A DNA stretch of 64,000 nt from contig JACGCM010000560.1 in the NCBI GenBank assembly GCA_014058105.1, forward strand, positions 5,394,001-5,458,000. Direction: 5' to 3'. The stretch is from Kingdonia uniflora (Eukaryota > Streptophyta > Magnoliopsida > Ranunculales > Circaeasteraceae). Under the pieces are notes generated by a model. That model searched no databases and was not told where the DNA came from. It saw nothing but the letters and a program-made list of their open reading frames with translations. A program made the translations under genes and the position numbers. This document shows, one piece after another, positions 44,100 to 55,286 of this stretch (the first letter of the stretch is position 1; each line of letters begins with the position of its first letter).

Positions 44100-45330
44100 G
44101 AAATAGAAGACAAAGTAAAGGTTGAAAAATTTATTTATTGAATGTTCTGGATTATATCAGTTGTACATTGTTGGAGATATGGCCTGTTATAGGAGACCAA
44201 CTACATTGTATTCTAGGGGTTTGGTAGAGGTTCTTCGTCTTCTGTCATTTAGTAATAATAACCCTTATCTATTTTATCGTAGACAACATATGGTCCTTCC
44301 CAAGATTCGGCTAACTTGCTGGCATTTCGAGGTTTCGAAGATTGGTTCACACGTCGAAGTTCTAGATCTCTAATGTTGAAACTCCGTGGTTGAACTTTTT
44401 TGTGTAGGATTTTCTAAAGCGATGTGTGGTACCGGCCAAGGTTGGTGATAGCTCGACCTATGGTTTCATCAATCCATAACATGTTGCATGCGAGTTCGAA
44501 CTCATTATCTTTGTCTGGGAGGTTAGGGTCTCGAGTGGGTACTTCAAATTGAGTTGGGAATACAACTTCGGTTCCATATGTTAGGAGGTAGGGGGTGTAT
44601 CCTACAGATTTTTTTGGGGTTGTGCAATAGGCCCAGAGGACATGTTGTAACTCATGATCCCTTCATCCTTTCTTTGGATCGACTCTCTTCTTAAGATCAT
44701 CGACAATGGTTTTGTTAATTGCTTCGACTTGATTGTTGCCTTTAGGATATTAAGGTGTAGAGGGTGAGAAGATGATGTTGTGTTTTTTTGAGTGATGATG
44801 TTTTCCCATAAAAATTTGGCAACTTTCTCTTCTCTGGTTTGGCATAGAGGTACAGCTTCGACCCATTTTGTGAAGTAATCGGCTATGACGAGGATGTTTT
44901 CTTTACTACCCGAGGCTTTTGGGAAGGGTCCAATGAGATTGATGGCCCATGTTTTGAATGGTTAGGAAACTTGACTGAAATGGAGGTCTTGAGAGGGGCA
45001 ATGGATGTTATGTGCGTGACGCTGGCATTTGTCACAATGTTTTGTATATTCTGAAGCTTGTTTTGTCATATCAGGCCAAAATAATCCTTAGGTGACAGCT
45101 CGAAGGGCCATAGAACGACCAGCAGTGTGAGCACCGCAAGTTCCTTCGTGAAGTTCGGCTAAGTTTTGTGAGTCTTCGGCTTGGGATATGCATCGAAGGA
45201 GGACGCCATTTGGGGATTTTTGATGTAGTTGGTTTTTGTGGATGGTGTATCTGCAACAGTTTTCTAGCAGTGACTGTTTGGCTTTGGCATCATCTGGAAG
45301 GGTGGCATTGTTAAGGTAATGAAGAAACGG
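44100..45330 (-). pseudogene. B integrase, with catalytic core deletion
   Basis: The minus strand reads zinc-finger text (TKQASEYTKHCDKCQRHAHN, near 45050-44990), then AINLIGPFPKASGSKENILV, where the first catalytic Asp of the family (IDLIGPFP) is Asn. YFTKWVEAVPLCQTR follows. The text then goes from FLWENIITQKN almost directly to YPKGNNQVEA, so the segment with the second Asp (DNGTQF-type) is missing. INKTIVDDLKKRVDPKKG and the C-terminal RSFNIRDLELRRVN complete it. The enzyme would be inactive. Confidence 0.82.
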
Positions 45331-45336
45331 TGTTCG

Positions 45337-46400
45337 CTAATTGTCTGGATCGTGACTCTCACCCCCAATATTGATGGTATTGATTTCCATCTGGTCGATA
45401 CTTGGGCATTCGTGTACTTCAATATGGAGGGTCCGAGATTCTGATTGCCCGAGCATAGCTATTATGTAGGTGAAGGCACCTGCATGTCTATTTTCTCCTC
45501 GAGGGTAATGAGTGATTATGGATGTTTTGGGGAACCGGTCCATGCGCTGTCGCACAAAAAGAGCGTAGTCAGCCATGCGACCATTAGCTTGGTTTTCTCC
45601 TATGTAATGTCTCTGAACAAGTTAGGAATATGTAAAGATTGCAAGTTTGGGAATGCCGAGCTCGGGTGTGAGGTCTAGGCCATGGATCAAGGCCTTATAC
45701 TCGGATTCATTATTGAAACATTTTAAGGTAAGTTTGACAGCTTTCTCTATGCGGTCATTAGTGGGTGTTACCAAGGCAATACCAATTCCTTAGCCATTAG
45801 GTCCTGCTGATCCATCTGTGAATAAATGCCAGCCAGTGAGAGGGTCCCAGGGATTTGCTATTTCGGGTTGGTCTTCTGATAAGTTATCTTCGTGTTCTTC
45901 CCAATCGACATCTTCGACCGAGAGGTCAGCTAGAAAGTCTGCTACTATTTGGCCTTTCAGGGATATTTGCTTTTCGAAGGTAATGTCGTGTTCGCCATGG
46001 TATACGGACCACTGTTGCACTCGTCTGAAATTTTCTTTTTTGCTAAGTACTTCTCGAAGGGGATAACTGGTAATAACACGGATGGGATGAGCCTGAAAAT
46101 ATGGTTTGAGCTTACGGGCGGAACAAACAAGTGTGAGGAGCAAACGTTCAAGTTTGGAATATTGAGTTTCTGAGGGGGCTAAAGTTTTGCTGATGAAATA
46201 AACAGGTTTTTCGATGTTGGAATCAAGTCGAATGAGCACTGAGCTGTGAGAGGTTTCTGTGGCAGCAAGGTATAAAGAGAGTGTTTCACCTTCGATAGGG
46301 GTGCTGATAATCGGTGGACGACAAAGATAAGTTTTGAGCTCGAGGAAGGCTTGTTCGCACTCAGAGGTCCAGTCAATCTCGGGATTGTTCTTCTTTTCTA
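45337..46400 (-). pseudogene. B RNase H domains (first and second)
   Basis: The minus frame 46239-45790 reads FISKTLAPSETQYSKLERLL and LKPYFQAHPIRVITSYPLRE (gypsy RNase H end), then FEKQISLKGQIVADFLADL and WHLFTDGSAGPNG, the start of the additional RNase H. Its remaining half (about 45790-45600) has stops. The 45576-45337 frame (RMDRFPKTSIITHYPRGENR) is the linker toward integrase. Two RNase H domains in tandem support Tat membership. Confidence 0.82.
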
Positions 46401-46970
46401 CTTTGTGGACGCCATGATCTTGTCAAGGCTCTTGCATAACATGTCGTCGATATAGACTTCGACAGATTTGCCAAGTAAAGGTTTGAACATGGTTGTGACA
46501 ATGCGTTGATAGGTGGCTCCGGCATTTTTAAGGCCGAAGGGCATAACATTGAAACAGTAAATGCCTTGTTCATTTATAAATGAAGTTTTAAGTTGATCTT
46601 CAGAGAGGAGGGGCACCTGATTGTAACCCAAAGCCGCGTCCATCATGGATAGGCACTCGTATCCGGCTGTGGCATCGAGGAGTTCTGAGATAGTCGATAG
46701 GGGGAAACTATCCTTCGGTGTGTGCTTGTTGAGGTCTTTGAAGTCGACACAAATTTGGATCTTTCCATTCTTCTTAGGAACTACTGCAATGTTTAATATC
46801 CATTCTGTGTACTTCACTTCTCTTATAAAGCCTGCGGCTATGAGCTTGTCCACTTCAAGGCTCACTGCTTCTCAAAGTCGTAGTACCAAGTTACGCTTAT
46901 ATTTTTTTACTGCTGAGGAATTGGGGATGAGATCGAGGCGATGGCAGGCCTGGTTGGTGTCAACACCGGG
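46398..46970 (-). pseudogene. B reverse transcriptase
   Basis: The frame 46865-46398 includes AAGFIREVKYTEWILNIAVV, KIQICVDFKDLNKHTPKDSF, MMDAALGYNQVPLLSEDQLK, MPFGLKNAGATYQRIV and the intact catalytic motif VEVYIDDMLCKS. It is the best preserved RT in the window. The region right after the catalytic motif is broken, and a deletion or shift occurs before the RNase H linker near 46400. Confidence 0.9.
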
Positions 46971-46973
46971 AAT

Positions 46974-47600
46974 CTATTGAAATGTCCAGGCGAAGATGTC
47001 TTTGTTTGCTCGAAGGAACTTTGAAAGTTTGAGGCGCTCTAACTCATTGAGGAAGGTTCTGATAAATGTACCCCGACCAGGACTGTCGAGTTCGATATAG
47101 ACAGTGGGTTCGATGGGTAAGGTGGTATCTGTCGAAGTTGAAGGGATAGAAAGATGCTGTGATTGCTTTGGGCGGCTGGCAAGTTTTTGGGTTTTGTTGA
47201 TCTCTGGGTACTTACATGAGGGGGCGAGGCATTGAGAGCCTTTGAAATTGCAAGTACCCTCGTGATTACTGAATCGAAGGGTCTGATAATAGGTTGAATG
47301 TATAGCTCGCATGCCGTGAAGCCAATCTCGTCTGAGTATACCGAGTTTTTTGGACTTCTTGTCAATGATGATGAAGTTGGTTAGAAGGGTAATGGGGCCT
47401 GTGGTGACAGGTAGGCTGATACGGCCAACAACGACTTCGGTTGATCCATTAGAACCTTTTAGTTCGATGTTGGCAGCGGTTATGAGGTTTGTTTTCTTCA
47501 TGGCTTGTATTGTTTGGAGAAAGAGGACATCAGCTGCGCTCCCAGTATCTACGATCATTGTATGGAAGACAAGGTTCTCGATCTTAATCATGATGACTAA
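46974..47600 (-). CDS. B aspartic protease (open frame)
   Basis: The open frame 47591-46974 (205 codons) contains the intact active site HTMIVDTGSAADVLF. It continues with GRISLPVTTGPITLLTNFII, LGILRRDWLHGMRAIHSTYY and RGTFIRTFLNELERLKLSKF, and ends with ANKDIFAWTFQ, the normal bridge from protease to RT in these elements. It is one piece of a polyprotein that is broken on either side, so it would not be produced as such. Confidence 0.87.
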   Translation of the reverse strand, partial: LVIMIKIENLVFHTMIVDTGSAADVLFLQTIQAMKKTNLITAANIELKGSNGSTEVVVGRISLPVTTGPITLLTNFIIIDKKSKKLGILRRDWLHGMRAIHSTYYQTLRFSNHEGTCNFKGSQCLAPSCKYPEINKTQKLASRPKQSQHLSIPSTSTDTTLPIEPTVYIELDSPGRGTFIRTFLNELERLKLSKFLRANKDIFAWTFQ

Positions 47601-49530
47601 TGGATCGGAATGGGGGAAATGAACGTGTGAAGTGTCACAGTCGATGAAAGAAATACCTTTGAGTCGAGGGTGACAGCTTGATTCCGGCAGAAGGGTAGGG
47701 AATTTCTCCTAATAGGTGAGCTTGTAACATTCTTCGATGCACTTTCGTTTGCTCTTGGAATGTCCACTGCCTATGTTGTTGACTTCGATAAACTTGACTC
47801 TATAGATGTACACCTCGGCTAGGTCAGTAGTAGGGGTGGATAGATATTTGAGGTAAGACCCATCGTGATAGCTTGGAAGATCAGTAATATACCGGTGCAA
47901 ACGTCCTACTCTAAAGATAAGTTCGAGAAAGCGCTGAAGGGCGAAGCATTTATTGGTATGGTGACAGTTACACTTAAGGTTGGCATAGTAAGATTCACCT
48001 GGTCTAACTTCGATGGGGAAAGGGACGCACCAAATGGGGTCTGCCTGTATGTGTGGTAGAAGGGTACTGAGGGGGGCAGTGAGTATTGGCAAAATAGGCC
48101 TTGGTCGCTTATTGCGAGCTTCGGTGCTGTTATCAATGTTGGGGCATTTGCGGCTCTCAGTCTCCTGTGAGACAGAAGCGATCAGGGGTGTGGGAGCAGA
48201 GTGGGGGTGTTGCCGAGGCTTTTTGAAGTTTGCTGTTTACGAAGGCTGGCTTTGTTTGCAGAACTCTTGAAGGCGCTCGAGGTCAATATAGCCATTGACC
48301 TTCAAGAGCATTTCTTCGAGTATTTTGTGTTTGTGGAGAACTAGGTGCCCTTTTACTCGGCTGTGGTCGGGAAGGGCATTCGAATATGCCAAAATAGCAT
48401 TTGAGCAGTCGAGATTTTCTATTTTCTAGGATTCGTCGAGGAATCCCTGGTAAAGGCTTCGAGGGTCTCACTGCCGGATTTTCAAAAATTGAATAGAGCA
48501 TCAACTCTGACCTCTCTGTTTTATCTGAAGGCCAACTGGGCTGGGCAATGAAAAATTGTGATAGCTGCTCGAAGCTTCCTATCGAGCCATTTGGGAGGTT
48601 GTGGTACCATCGAAGGGGGTTGTCAGTAAGGCCCATTGGGAATGGCGACATAACAGGTAGTCAGCCGTAGAGTAGAGGCTTAGGGCATTTTAGAATTCTA
48701 GGATGTAGGATTTAGGGTCTGTGTTACGGTATTTGCTGAGTTTGGGGGCTCGAAAGTTGGAGGGTATTTCGATGGCCAAAAGTTTGGGGCAGATCGGGTT
48801 ATAGAGGTGGCTCCAAGAGTTTGTTGCTGGACACGCGCTAAAATGAATGACGGGTTGTATTTTGTGGTCGAAGTCCTGCTGTGTAACATATGCAGGATGT
48901 GGGGGAGATTGATGAATTCGAAGGTTGTGAGGTCGAGCATGTGGTAAAAAAGCAGCACTGCATTCTCCGAGCCGTTCCTGAGCAGGACGGCGTCTGGGGT
49001 GTCTGAAGGAACGGAGGGTTGAGTCAGAAGAGTCTTATGTGGGTTGAATCCCAAGGTGGATGGAGCCGGTTGGGGGAATAATACGGGGGAAACCTTTGGC
49101 ACCAATACGAACGGGGGGTATCTCGAGGTTTGGTGAGGGTCCTAGGCAGGCGCGGGCAGATACGCGCGATGGGTCTGGTGCCTGGGACGGACGAGGAGGT
49201 TCCAAGGGCTGTAATCTCTGTAGCTCTCGGACGGTGTTGCATAGTTCATCGATTGCTCTGTTCTGTCTATTTTTATCTACCAAGTGGCGATTCTGCTCAA
49301 TTTCCAGTGCCAAGCGATAGCTTTCACGCTCCTACTTTAGTTGGTTCTGGTAGCACTCCTCTACCTGAGCGACTTATTGAGATTATAAGGCTATTTGGGC
49401 AGCTACTCCGTCAATGGAGTTGCCTGCCTAGGTTGAGTTGGAACGGCGTATGGGTGCCATTGAAGATAATCAGTTGTGGTGGAAAACCAAAGGAGAGGAA
49501 TAAGGAAGTGAGATTGGTAGGGTAAGAAGC
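47601..49530 (-). pseudogene. B gag
   Basis: Parts readable on the minus strand: N-terminal MALEIEQNRHLVDKNRQNRA (from 49313) with a Pro-rich stretch; capsid text WYHNLPNGSIGSFEQLSQFF (near 48600); and a zinc-binding-type segment CNCHHTNKCFALQRFLELIF with RVGRLHRYITD (near 47970-47880), which corresponds to the C-x-x-H...C-F/A-L pattern before protease. Multiple frame changes and stops. Confidence 0.75.
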
Positions 49531-49545
49531 ATAAATGGCACCAAT
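49531..49545 (-). other. B primer-binding site
   Basis: The minus strand reads ATTGGTGCCATTTAT directly after the truncated LTR end (CCCTATA). It is a diverged version of the TGGCGCC-type site seen in A and C. Confidence 0.6.
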
Positions 49546-49593
49546 TATAGGGACCTAACTTCATTTGGAGGTAAAGCTGGTTCTTACAACGTA
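49546..49593 (-). repeat. B 5' LTR remnant, 48 bp
   Basis: TATAGGGACCTAACTTCATT and onward matches the first 48 bp (plus orientation) of the LTR at 37267, up to ...ACGTA. A-family protease/gag sequence then starts abruptly. Confidence 0.88.
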
Positions 49594-51464
49594 TCTTATT
49601 ATGTGCATGATAAACTGTTTCATCTTGAGCATTATGACTAACGCATCATGATGTAAAAATTTGACATGGCTAGTATCGCAATCCTCGAAAGAGATTCCGA
49701 GTCGGCGGTTGCTCGTCACGGGAAGAAGTTTGGCTTCTTTGTCTTGGGGTGTAAGATAACAGTATTCCGAGAGCCTCCGACGCTTTGATCGGCTGAAATT
49801 GGTGATCTGGTTGATTTCGATCATGTTGCTGAGGTGCATATAGTAGAGATGCTTCTCCTCAACTCTGTCGCTGACCTGAACAACTTCGAGTTGCTTCTTA
49901 TAGTTGCCATCTTTGTATGACTTCAGGTTAATAATATAATCAAGCATCTGTCCCTCCTTGAAAATGAGCTTGAGCAACTACTGTAGAGCATAGCGATTGT
50001 CAGTAGAATGATGATTTACTTTATGGTGTAGGCAAAATGGTCGATTCTCGATGGGCTCCAGTGGTTGAGAGACGCGGAAGAGCATGTCTTTCAACAGAAG
50101 TAGAAAAATTGTAGAGATTTGGATGTTCAGCTTTGGGAGGATGGGTTTGTTTTGTGGACCGCTTCCCCAAGGGTATCTTATGTTTCCCTTAGTGCATTTC
50201 TGATCTCCCTATTCTTCTTTAGGCTCACTGGTTCGTTCTAGAGGCGGTGGAGAGGACAGACTTAGTAGAATTTTGTCACTCAGATATCATCCTCTCCAAG
50301 TCGATGTAACCATTGACTTTTGTGATCATCTCTTCTAACGTCACAGGCTTGATAAGGAAGAGGTATTCTTTTGCCTTGCAATAGAGCCGGAGAGCATTGG
50401 TAAGAGCAGCAACGGCTGTTTTTTGGTCGTGGTTATCCACCTTTCTTGCGAGCTCTAGGAATTTCTTTGAGAAGTCTTTAAGCTTTTCTCCGTGTGATTG
50501 CTTAAGACCGATAAGAGAATACAAGATCTCCTATTTATCTCTATTGTGAGCATACGTCTTGATGAACTATTTCTGTAGCTGATCAAATGTGTAGATAGAT
50601 TCCTCAGAAAGTGAATAAAATAATCGAAGTGGCTCCCTTGTAAACTTGTGGCGAACAGGCGGCAGAGGATGTGGCTGAGATTGGAGTACAACCCTAATAA
50701 ATTACGATATTGCTGAATATGCTCCTTCAAGTCAGTACCTTTATACTTGTAAATTTTTGGAGTATGAAAACCTTTTGGTATTTCCATATCAAATTGCTCT
50801 TTGGCAATCAGACTTCCTTGTAACTTTGTGGCATCGCCAATAGTACCCAGAACTTGTGCCTCGATCAACTCCTTAATTCGATGGTCTATGTGTTCTTTTG
50901 TGACATAATGATGTGTTAGTTGAATCGTTGAACGTGCTGGCAGGGGATGATGAGTTCCTGTACCTTCACTCAAGTAATCTTGTACTAGAACTTGATGTAG
51001 AGGTCCCTGATCATCCTCCTGGAAGATGGGAATCTGGTGACCTCGACTGACATCGGATTGGGCTTCTCCAACCAAATGACAGGAGGGCAACAGTCCGTGA
51101 GGTAGGAAATGGCTTTACTGGTAGCTCCTCGTGGTCCTAATTTTTCCCTTGCTAAAATGCTTAAGGTCTCTAGAAGTTGATCATGACCTCTGGTTGGAGG
51201 AGCCTACTGAGTATTTTGCAGAGCCTCGAGTGCACTCTGTATCATCATTATCTGATCTTTGTGTTGTTTAAGCGCTATCAAACGAGCGTGTCTTTCAGCA
51301 TCGAGCTCTTTCCCTTAAGGCTCGCGATACTTTGTCAATTGAAGTTCGAGTTCAGCGTATTTTTCTTTCTCAGCACGGAGATTCGCTCGTAACTTGGTGT
51401 GCTGTCCCAAATCTATAAAAATTTTGAGCTGAGTTCCTGCGGTCTGTCGTCGGGAAGAAACCAT
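49594..51464 (-). pseudogene. A3 gag (with the last part of the protease junction)
   Basis: The gag ATG is at 51464 (MVSSRRQTAGTQLKIF). Downstream the frames show MEIPKGFHTPKIYKYKGTDL and HIQQYRNLLGLYSNLSHILC (capsid start), then LKDFSKKFLELARKVDNHDQ and LTNALRLYCKAKEYLFLIKP to YIDLERMISE (capsid core), and ISFEDCDTSHVKFLHHDALV at the C-terminus. Stops divide it. It preserves the capsid core that A1 lacks. The left edge is the deletion joint with element B. Confidence 0.85.
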
Positions 51465-51518
51465 AATTGAAAATTGTAATGAAAGACTGCCTTAGGGTAT
51501 CATGGAAATGTAATCTTT

Positions 51519-51536
51519 CCCACAGACGATACCAAA
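51519..51536 (-). other. A3 primer-binding site
   Basis: The minus strand reads TTTGGTATCGTCTGTGGG after the LTR end. Variant of the A1 and C sites. Confidence 0.75.
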
Positions 51537-52099
51537 TGTAATTGCCAAATTCCGAAAGCTCGAAACGATTAGGATTTAGCTATCACACCAATGAACCTGA
51601 AACAATATTCTAATGGAAAGTATGAAATAGAAACAGGTGTTTTTAGAGTAGAAAACCTCTGAATAGGTAAAAAACCACAACCTCGTATGGAGGATTTTTG
51701 TAAAAATATTTTTATTGCTTGGAGTAGATATCTTTATTACAAGTAATCTCTAGAATATAGAAATGCTTTTGATCTCGTATATAAGAAGTTTGTATAATTT
51801 TTTGCGTCCCTGTCTTTTATAGAACTTCTCCTTTATATAGGCTTTTCCACAGCACTTCATCGTACTAGAACACATTTTCGGAATAATTTGGTTAGTGGCG
51901 GTTGATTGAATAACTGACGAGTTCATGGGAGATAGGTGTCTTTGACTGGATAACATTTTCTAGGTTTAGCTCGACCCACGTTCTTGTGTAGTTCGTGGGG
52001 CTGGAGTGTTAATTGTTAAAAAATGTGTAAGCCTGAGATGGATGTAAATCGAGTTGTGTGAGCTCGATTATGAGTGAGATCGAGGGATAAGTCCCTACA
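51537..52099 (-). repeat. A3 5' LTR
   Basis: TGTAATTGCC...GTCCCTACA, 563 bp. Followed by GTCAT, the right copy of the target duplication. Confidence 0.93.
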
Positions 52100-52104
52100 G
52101 TCAT

Positions 52105-53485
52105 AGTTTAGAGGCGAGAAAGTATTCTGCTCGGGCTGGTGTGTATGTTGTATGGGACGATGTAAAACCTTTATCTGATATGTTTGGCTTTATGTAGGAT
52201 TGGAGGGCCATGAGAATTACATTTAATAGGATAAGAAAAGAACGGATAGAGGTTTAGCAGCAATTAGAGGGTGAGTTAAAGGAGTTACATGATGAGATAT
52301 CATAGCATGTTGAACAAAAAATGCCTTTAGCGATGCGATTGTCAAAAGAAGTGAATGTTTGAATGAAGTAGAAGCTTATGTGAGGGCTTTAGGTGTATTA
52401 CAAAAGAAATGCGCCTGCGGCTACACATGGTGCATATGCAATTGAAGGAGTATATGTATCTGTCTCGAGCAAAAGTCACAGCTCGAATAGAACATGAGCG
52501 TCATATAAGGTAAAAGGGTGTTGAAGCTGTAGGCATCTCAGAACAAGCTAGCCAACAAGGGGCTGAATAGACATCTGCTCGTACCCAAGTTACAAAACTG
52601 TTGGCAGTAGTAGAGGAAGAAGGAAATAATGTGAAAGACTTGTAATTTCAAGTAAATATGCTCAAAGCAGAGATAACCAATATGCGAGTTCGTGCTCATA
52701 ATTATGAAATATTGTGCCGAGTTGCTGATATGATGGCAAAGAAGATGGAAGAGGGTCGCAAGCAGTAGAGCGAAGACATAAACAAGGCTTGGAAAAAAAT
52801 ACATAAGTTAGAGCATACTGTGCAATCGCGGGATTTAAATATATTGGAGTACCGAACAAAAAATGACAAACTATGAGATGTGAATGGGAAACTAGATGCA
52901 GACCTAATACGGGCGGATATACGCCTTGATAAAAGGAGGATAGAATTTGAAGGTCGTGAAGCTGAAATGGAGGGGTTGTTGTCTTTGATTTATCATATAG
53001 AAGAATCCATGACGGCGCTGGAATCTCAGAATTCTGGTACAGGGGATAGAAAATGACGAGTGGTGAAATGCTGTAAATATTAAGAAGCTGCACTGAAGGA
53101 AACGCAAAGTAAGCTTAGCGAGCATATTCTTTGTAAATAGGTGAAAAATGAAGTAGGTGATGTGCGCAAGAGAAAGATGATAGCAATGATTTCATTCTTT
53201 GTATCGGAGTTCAAGAGACTAGAAGTAGAAAGTAAAATGGTATATGAAGGTTTAGTTGCCAAAGGTGTACAGTGTGAGATGGAGTTAATACGATCTGAGT
53301 ATCTAGATCCTATGATGGCCAGAATTGGCTCTCTTAAACAGAGTATGGTTAGTGAGTGAAAGGAAATTATTATAGGCAGAATGTCAAAATTTATGCATCA
53401 ACGAATGTATAAGGGTTGTGCACGTGATGTTGAAGGACCTTCTAATTTAGGTAATGATTCAAGTGATAGCTCTAGTGAGGAATGA
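52105..53485 (+). pseudogene. Antisense module, coiled-coil region, element C (right part)
   Basis: Continues the gene cut by A3 at 30125. The text is charged, heptad-like coiled coil (for example ITNMRVRAHNYEILCRVADM, KVKNEVGDVRKRKMIAMISF). The last open piece is 53141-53359 and an acidic/Ser-rich end comes at the TGA/TAA near 53484. Several stops (for example near 52198, 52256, 52569 and 52767) show decay. It is followed within ~200 bp by the 43-bp tandem repeats of element C. Confidence 0.52.
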
Positions 53486-53697
53486 GGTATAATTAATATG
53501 ATAAGGTTTTATGTATACTAAACAAATATAGTAGATAGAGTATAGAATGAAATGACTAATGGCAAAAGAACGATCTGTATTAACCTTACGAGGAACCAAC
53601 GATAATGTATGTGTCAGATACCTGTTTTATCGAATGATTCTAAAGATTTTTGTATAGTAGATGGTTGCTAAGGCAGCAACGTTGAAGAACATAAAAG

Positions 53698-54000
53698 ATC
53701 AGTTTGACTGAAGCCATAAATGACCTGAAATGTGATATATGATTGGTTTGGCCGAAGCGACAAACAATCTGTAATATATAGATGACCAGTTTGGCTGAAG
53801 TAACAAACGATCTGTAATGTATAGATGATCAGTTTGGCTGAAGCAACAAACGATCTGTAATATATAGATGATCAGATTGACCGAAGCAACAAACGATCTA
53901 TAATGTATTGATGACCAGTTTGGCTGAAGCAACAAATGATCCGCAATGTATAGATGATCAGTTTGGCAGAAGCAACAAATGATCTGTAATCTATATATAG
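53698..54000. repeat. 43-44-bp tandem repeat in C, seven units
   Basis: Units GATCAGTTTGGCTGAAGCAA with ACGATCTGTAATGTATA recur. The TTT(G) anchor is at 53703, 53747, 53790, 53833, 53876, 53919 and 53962. The minus-strand ORF 54151-53699 over this region is an artefact of the repeats. Confidence 0.93.
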
Positions 54001-54229
54001 AAGTACTTATTGGATATACTAGAAAAGTATTATAATGTAGGGAAATCGAGCACAAGTATTTCATTGGTATAAGATTGGGGCACGACGAATGTGTTAAATA
54101 GAGTATTGCATGAAATAGTAGAAAGTACTCAGATATATGGGGATCAAACATAAGTCTTTCATTGATGTAAGATCATCATACAAGATGATAGATTTATTAT
54201 AAAAAAGTACACAGTGATAAATTATTATC

Positions 54230-55280
54230 TGCGATACAGCTTTAATCTCCACGTGTTCCAAGGATTTGGTATTCATTCTCTGTGTTCAGTGGCGAGATCG
54301 TAAAAACTAAGGTTACTTTTTCCAATAATTACAAAAGGACCTTCTTAATTTTTAGACAGTTTCCCTGTATTGATTTCTTTTTTGTGTTTGGCAATTTGTT
54401 GTGGGACGAGGTCTTTGATTTCGAACTCTCTATGACGAACGCGCTTGTTGTAAGATCTGGCTAAAACTTAGTGTAATCTTCCCAAATATATGATTGTTCT
54501 GTCCCGAGTCACCTCGATCCAATTCAAGATACATGCCAACTGGAATTTATTTTGTTCATCTGTTATGGAATGGTCGCGTATCGGGTGATGATACTGAGTG
54601 GGGAAGATTTCTTCTATACCATAAGCCAGGAGGAACGACATGTATCAAGTTGATACTCGAGGTGTTGTTCGATATGCCCATAATACATGTGGCAATTCTT
54701 GGACCCAGATATCCTTCTTTTCTGTCAAACATTTTTTGAATCCATCCATGATAGTACAATTAATAATTTCGGCCTGACCATTACCTTGTGGATAATATGG
54801 ATTGGATGGAGAGTGTATGATGTTGTGCTAATTAAGAAATTCGATGACCCTGAAACCAATGAACTTGGGTCCATTGTCTATTCTGATGAGATTGGGGCAG
54901 CCAAAACGGATGATGATAGTTTCTCATATAAATTTGATGAATTCGTCTATACGTGTGCGACACAAAAGGACTGCTTTTACCCATTTAGTGAAGTAATTCA
55001 TTGTTACTAAGAGGTGCATCCTTTTGCCTGGTGCAGTGAGGAATTCTCTTATGAGGTTGAGTGCCAATCTTTTGAATGGCCAAACAACGTTACTGGAATG
55101 GAGTTCCAAGGCTAGAGATTGAATATAGGGGCCATGTCATTGGCAGGCATCATATTTGCTTGCAAGATTAATGGCTTGAGCATTCCTTTTAGGCCAAAAG
55201 ACTCCTTGAGTTAGAGCTCGATTGGCATGAGATCGAAATGCTGGATGGGAACCACAAGTGCCTTCATGAAGTTCATGCAA
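54230..55280 (-). pseudogene. C integrase
   Basis: The minus strand reads LALNLIREFLTAPGKRMHLL (first catalytic Asp replaced by Asn), NYFTKWVKAVLLCRTR, then LIRIDNGPKFIGFRVIEFLN (second Asp intact), [16 protein letters not shown] (Glu intact), [15 protein letters not shown] and the C-terminal VRHREFEIKDLVPQQIAKHK with INTGKLSKN and EGPFVIIGK. Stops and shifts at several sites. The end lies right beside the tandem repeats, as in A1. Confidence 0.87.
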
Positions 55281-55286
55281 GAATTT

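Larger units (their letters stand above)
37267..49593 (-). mobile_element. Element B: Tat-type gypsy element inserted in A3, right LTR almost deleted
   Basis: Left (3') LTR 37267-37990, antisense module 38253-~42900, tandem repeats 43390-44085, pol 44100-47600 and gag 47600-49530 on the minus strand, PBS at 49531-49545. Only 48 bp of the right LTR remain (49546-49593) before A-family sequence resumes. A copy of its LTR stands alone at 3572-4289. No target duplication can be checked because the right junction is lost. Confidence 0.88.
30126..52099 (-). mobile_element. Element A3: second copy of the A family, interrupted by B
   Basis: LTRs 30126-30688 and 51537-52099 (both 563 bp, sharing a small deletion relative to A1). 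Flanks are GTCAT (30121-30125) and GTCAT (52100-52104), a perfect 5-bp target duplication. The antisense module (30987-37109) and gag (49594-51464) remain. Protease, RT, RNase H and integrase are absent, replaced by B and an associated deletion. The two LTRs differ at roughly a tenth of positions by eye, so this is not a recent insertion. Confidence 0.93.

Noticed and set aside
47350..49525. Several plus-strand ORFs of 60-131 codons
   Set aside because: They are shadows of the gag and protease frames of element B.
53699..54151. 150-codon minus-strand ORF with repeated CFCQTDHLYI-type text
   Set aside because: It lies on the 43-bp tandem repeat of element C; the repetition explains it.
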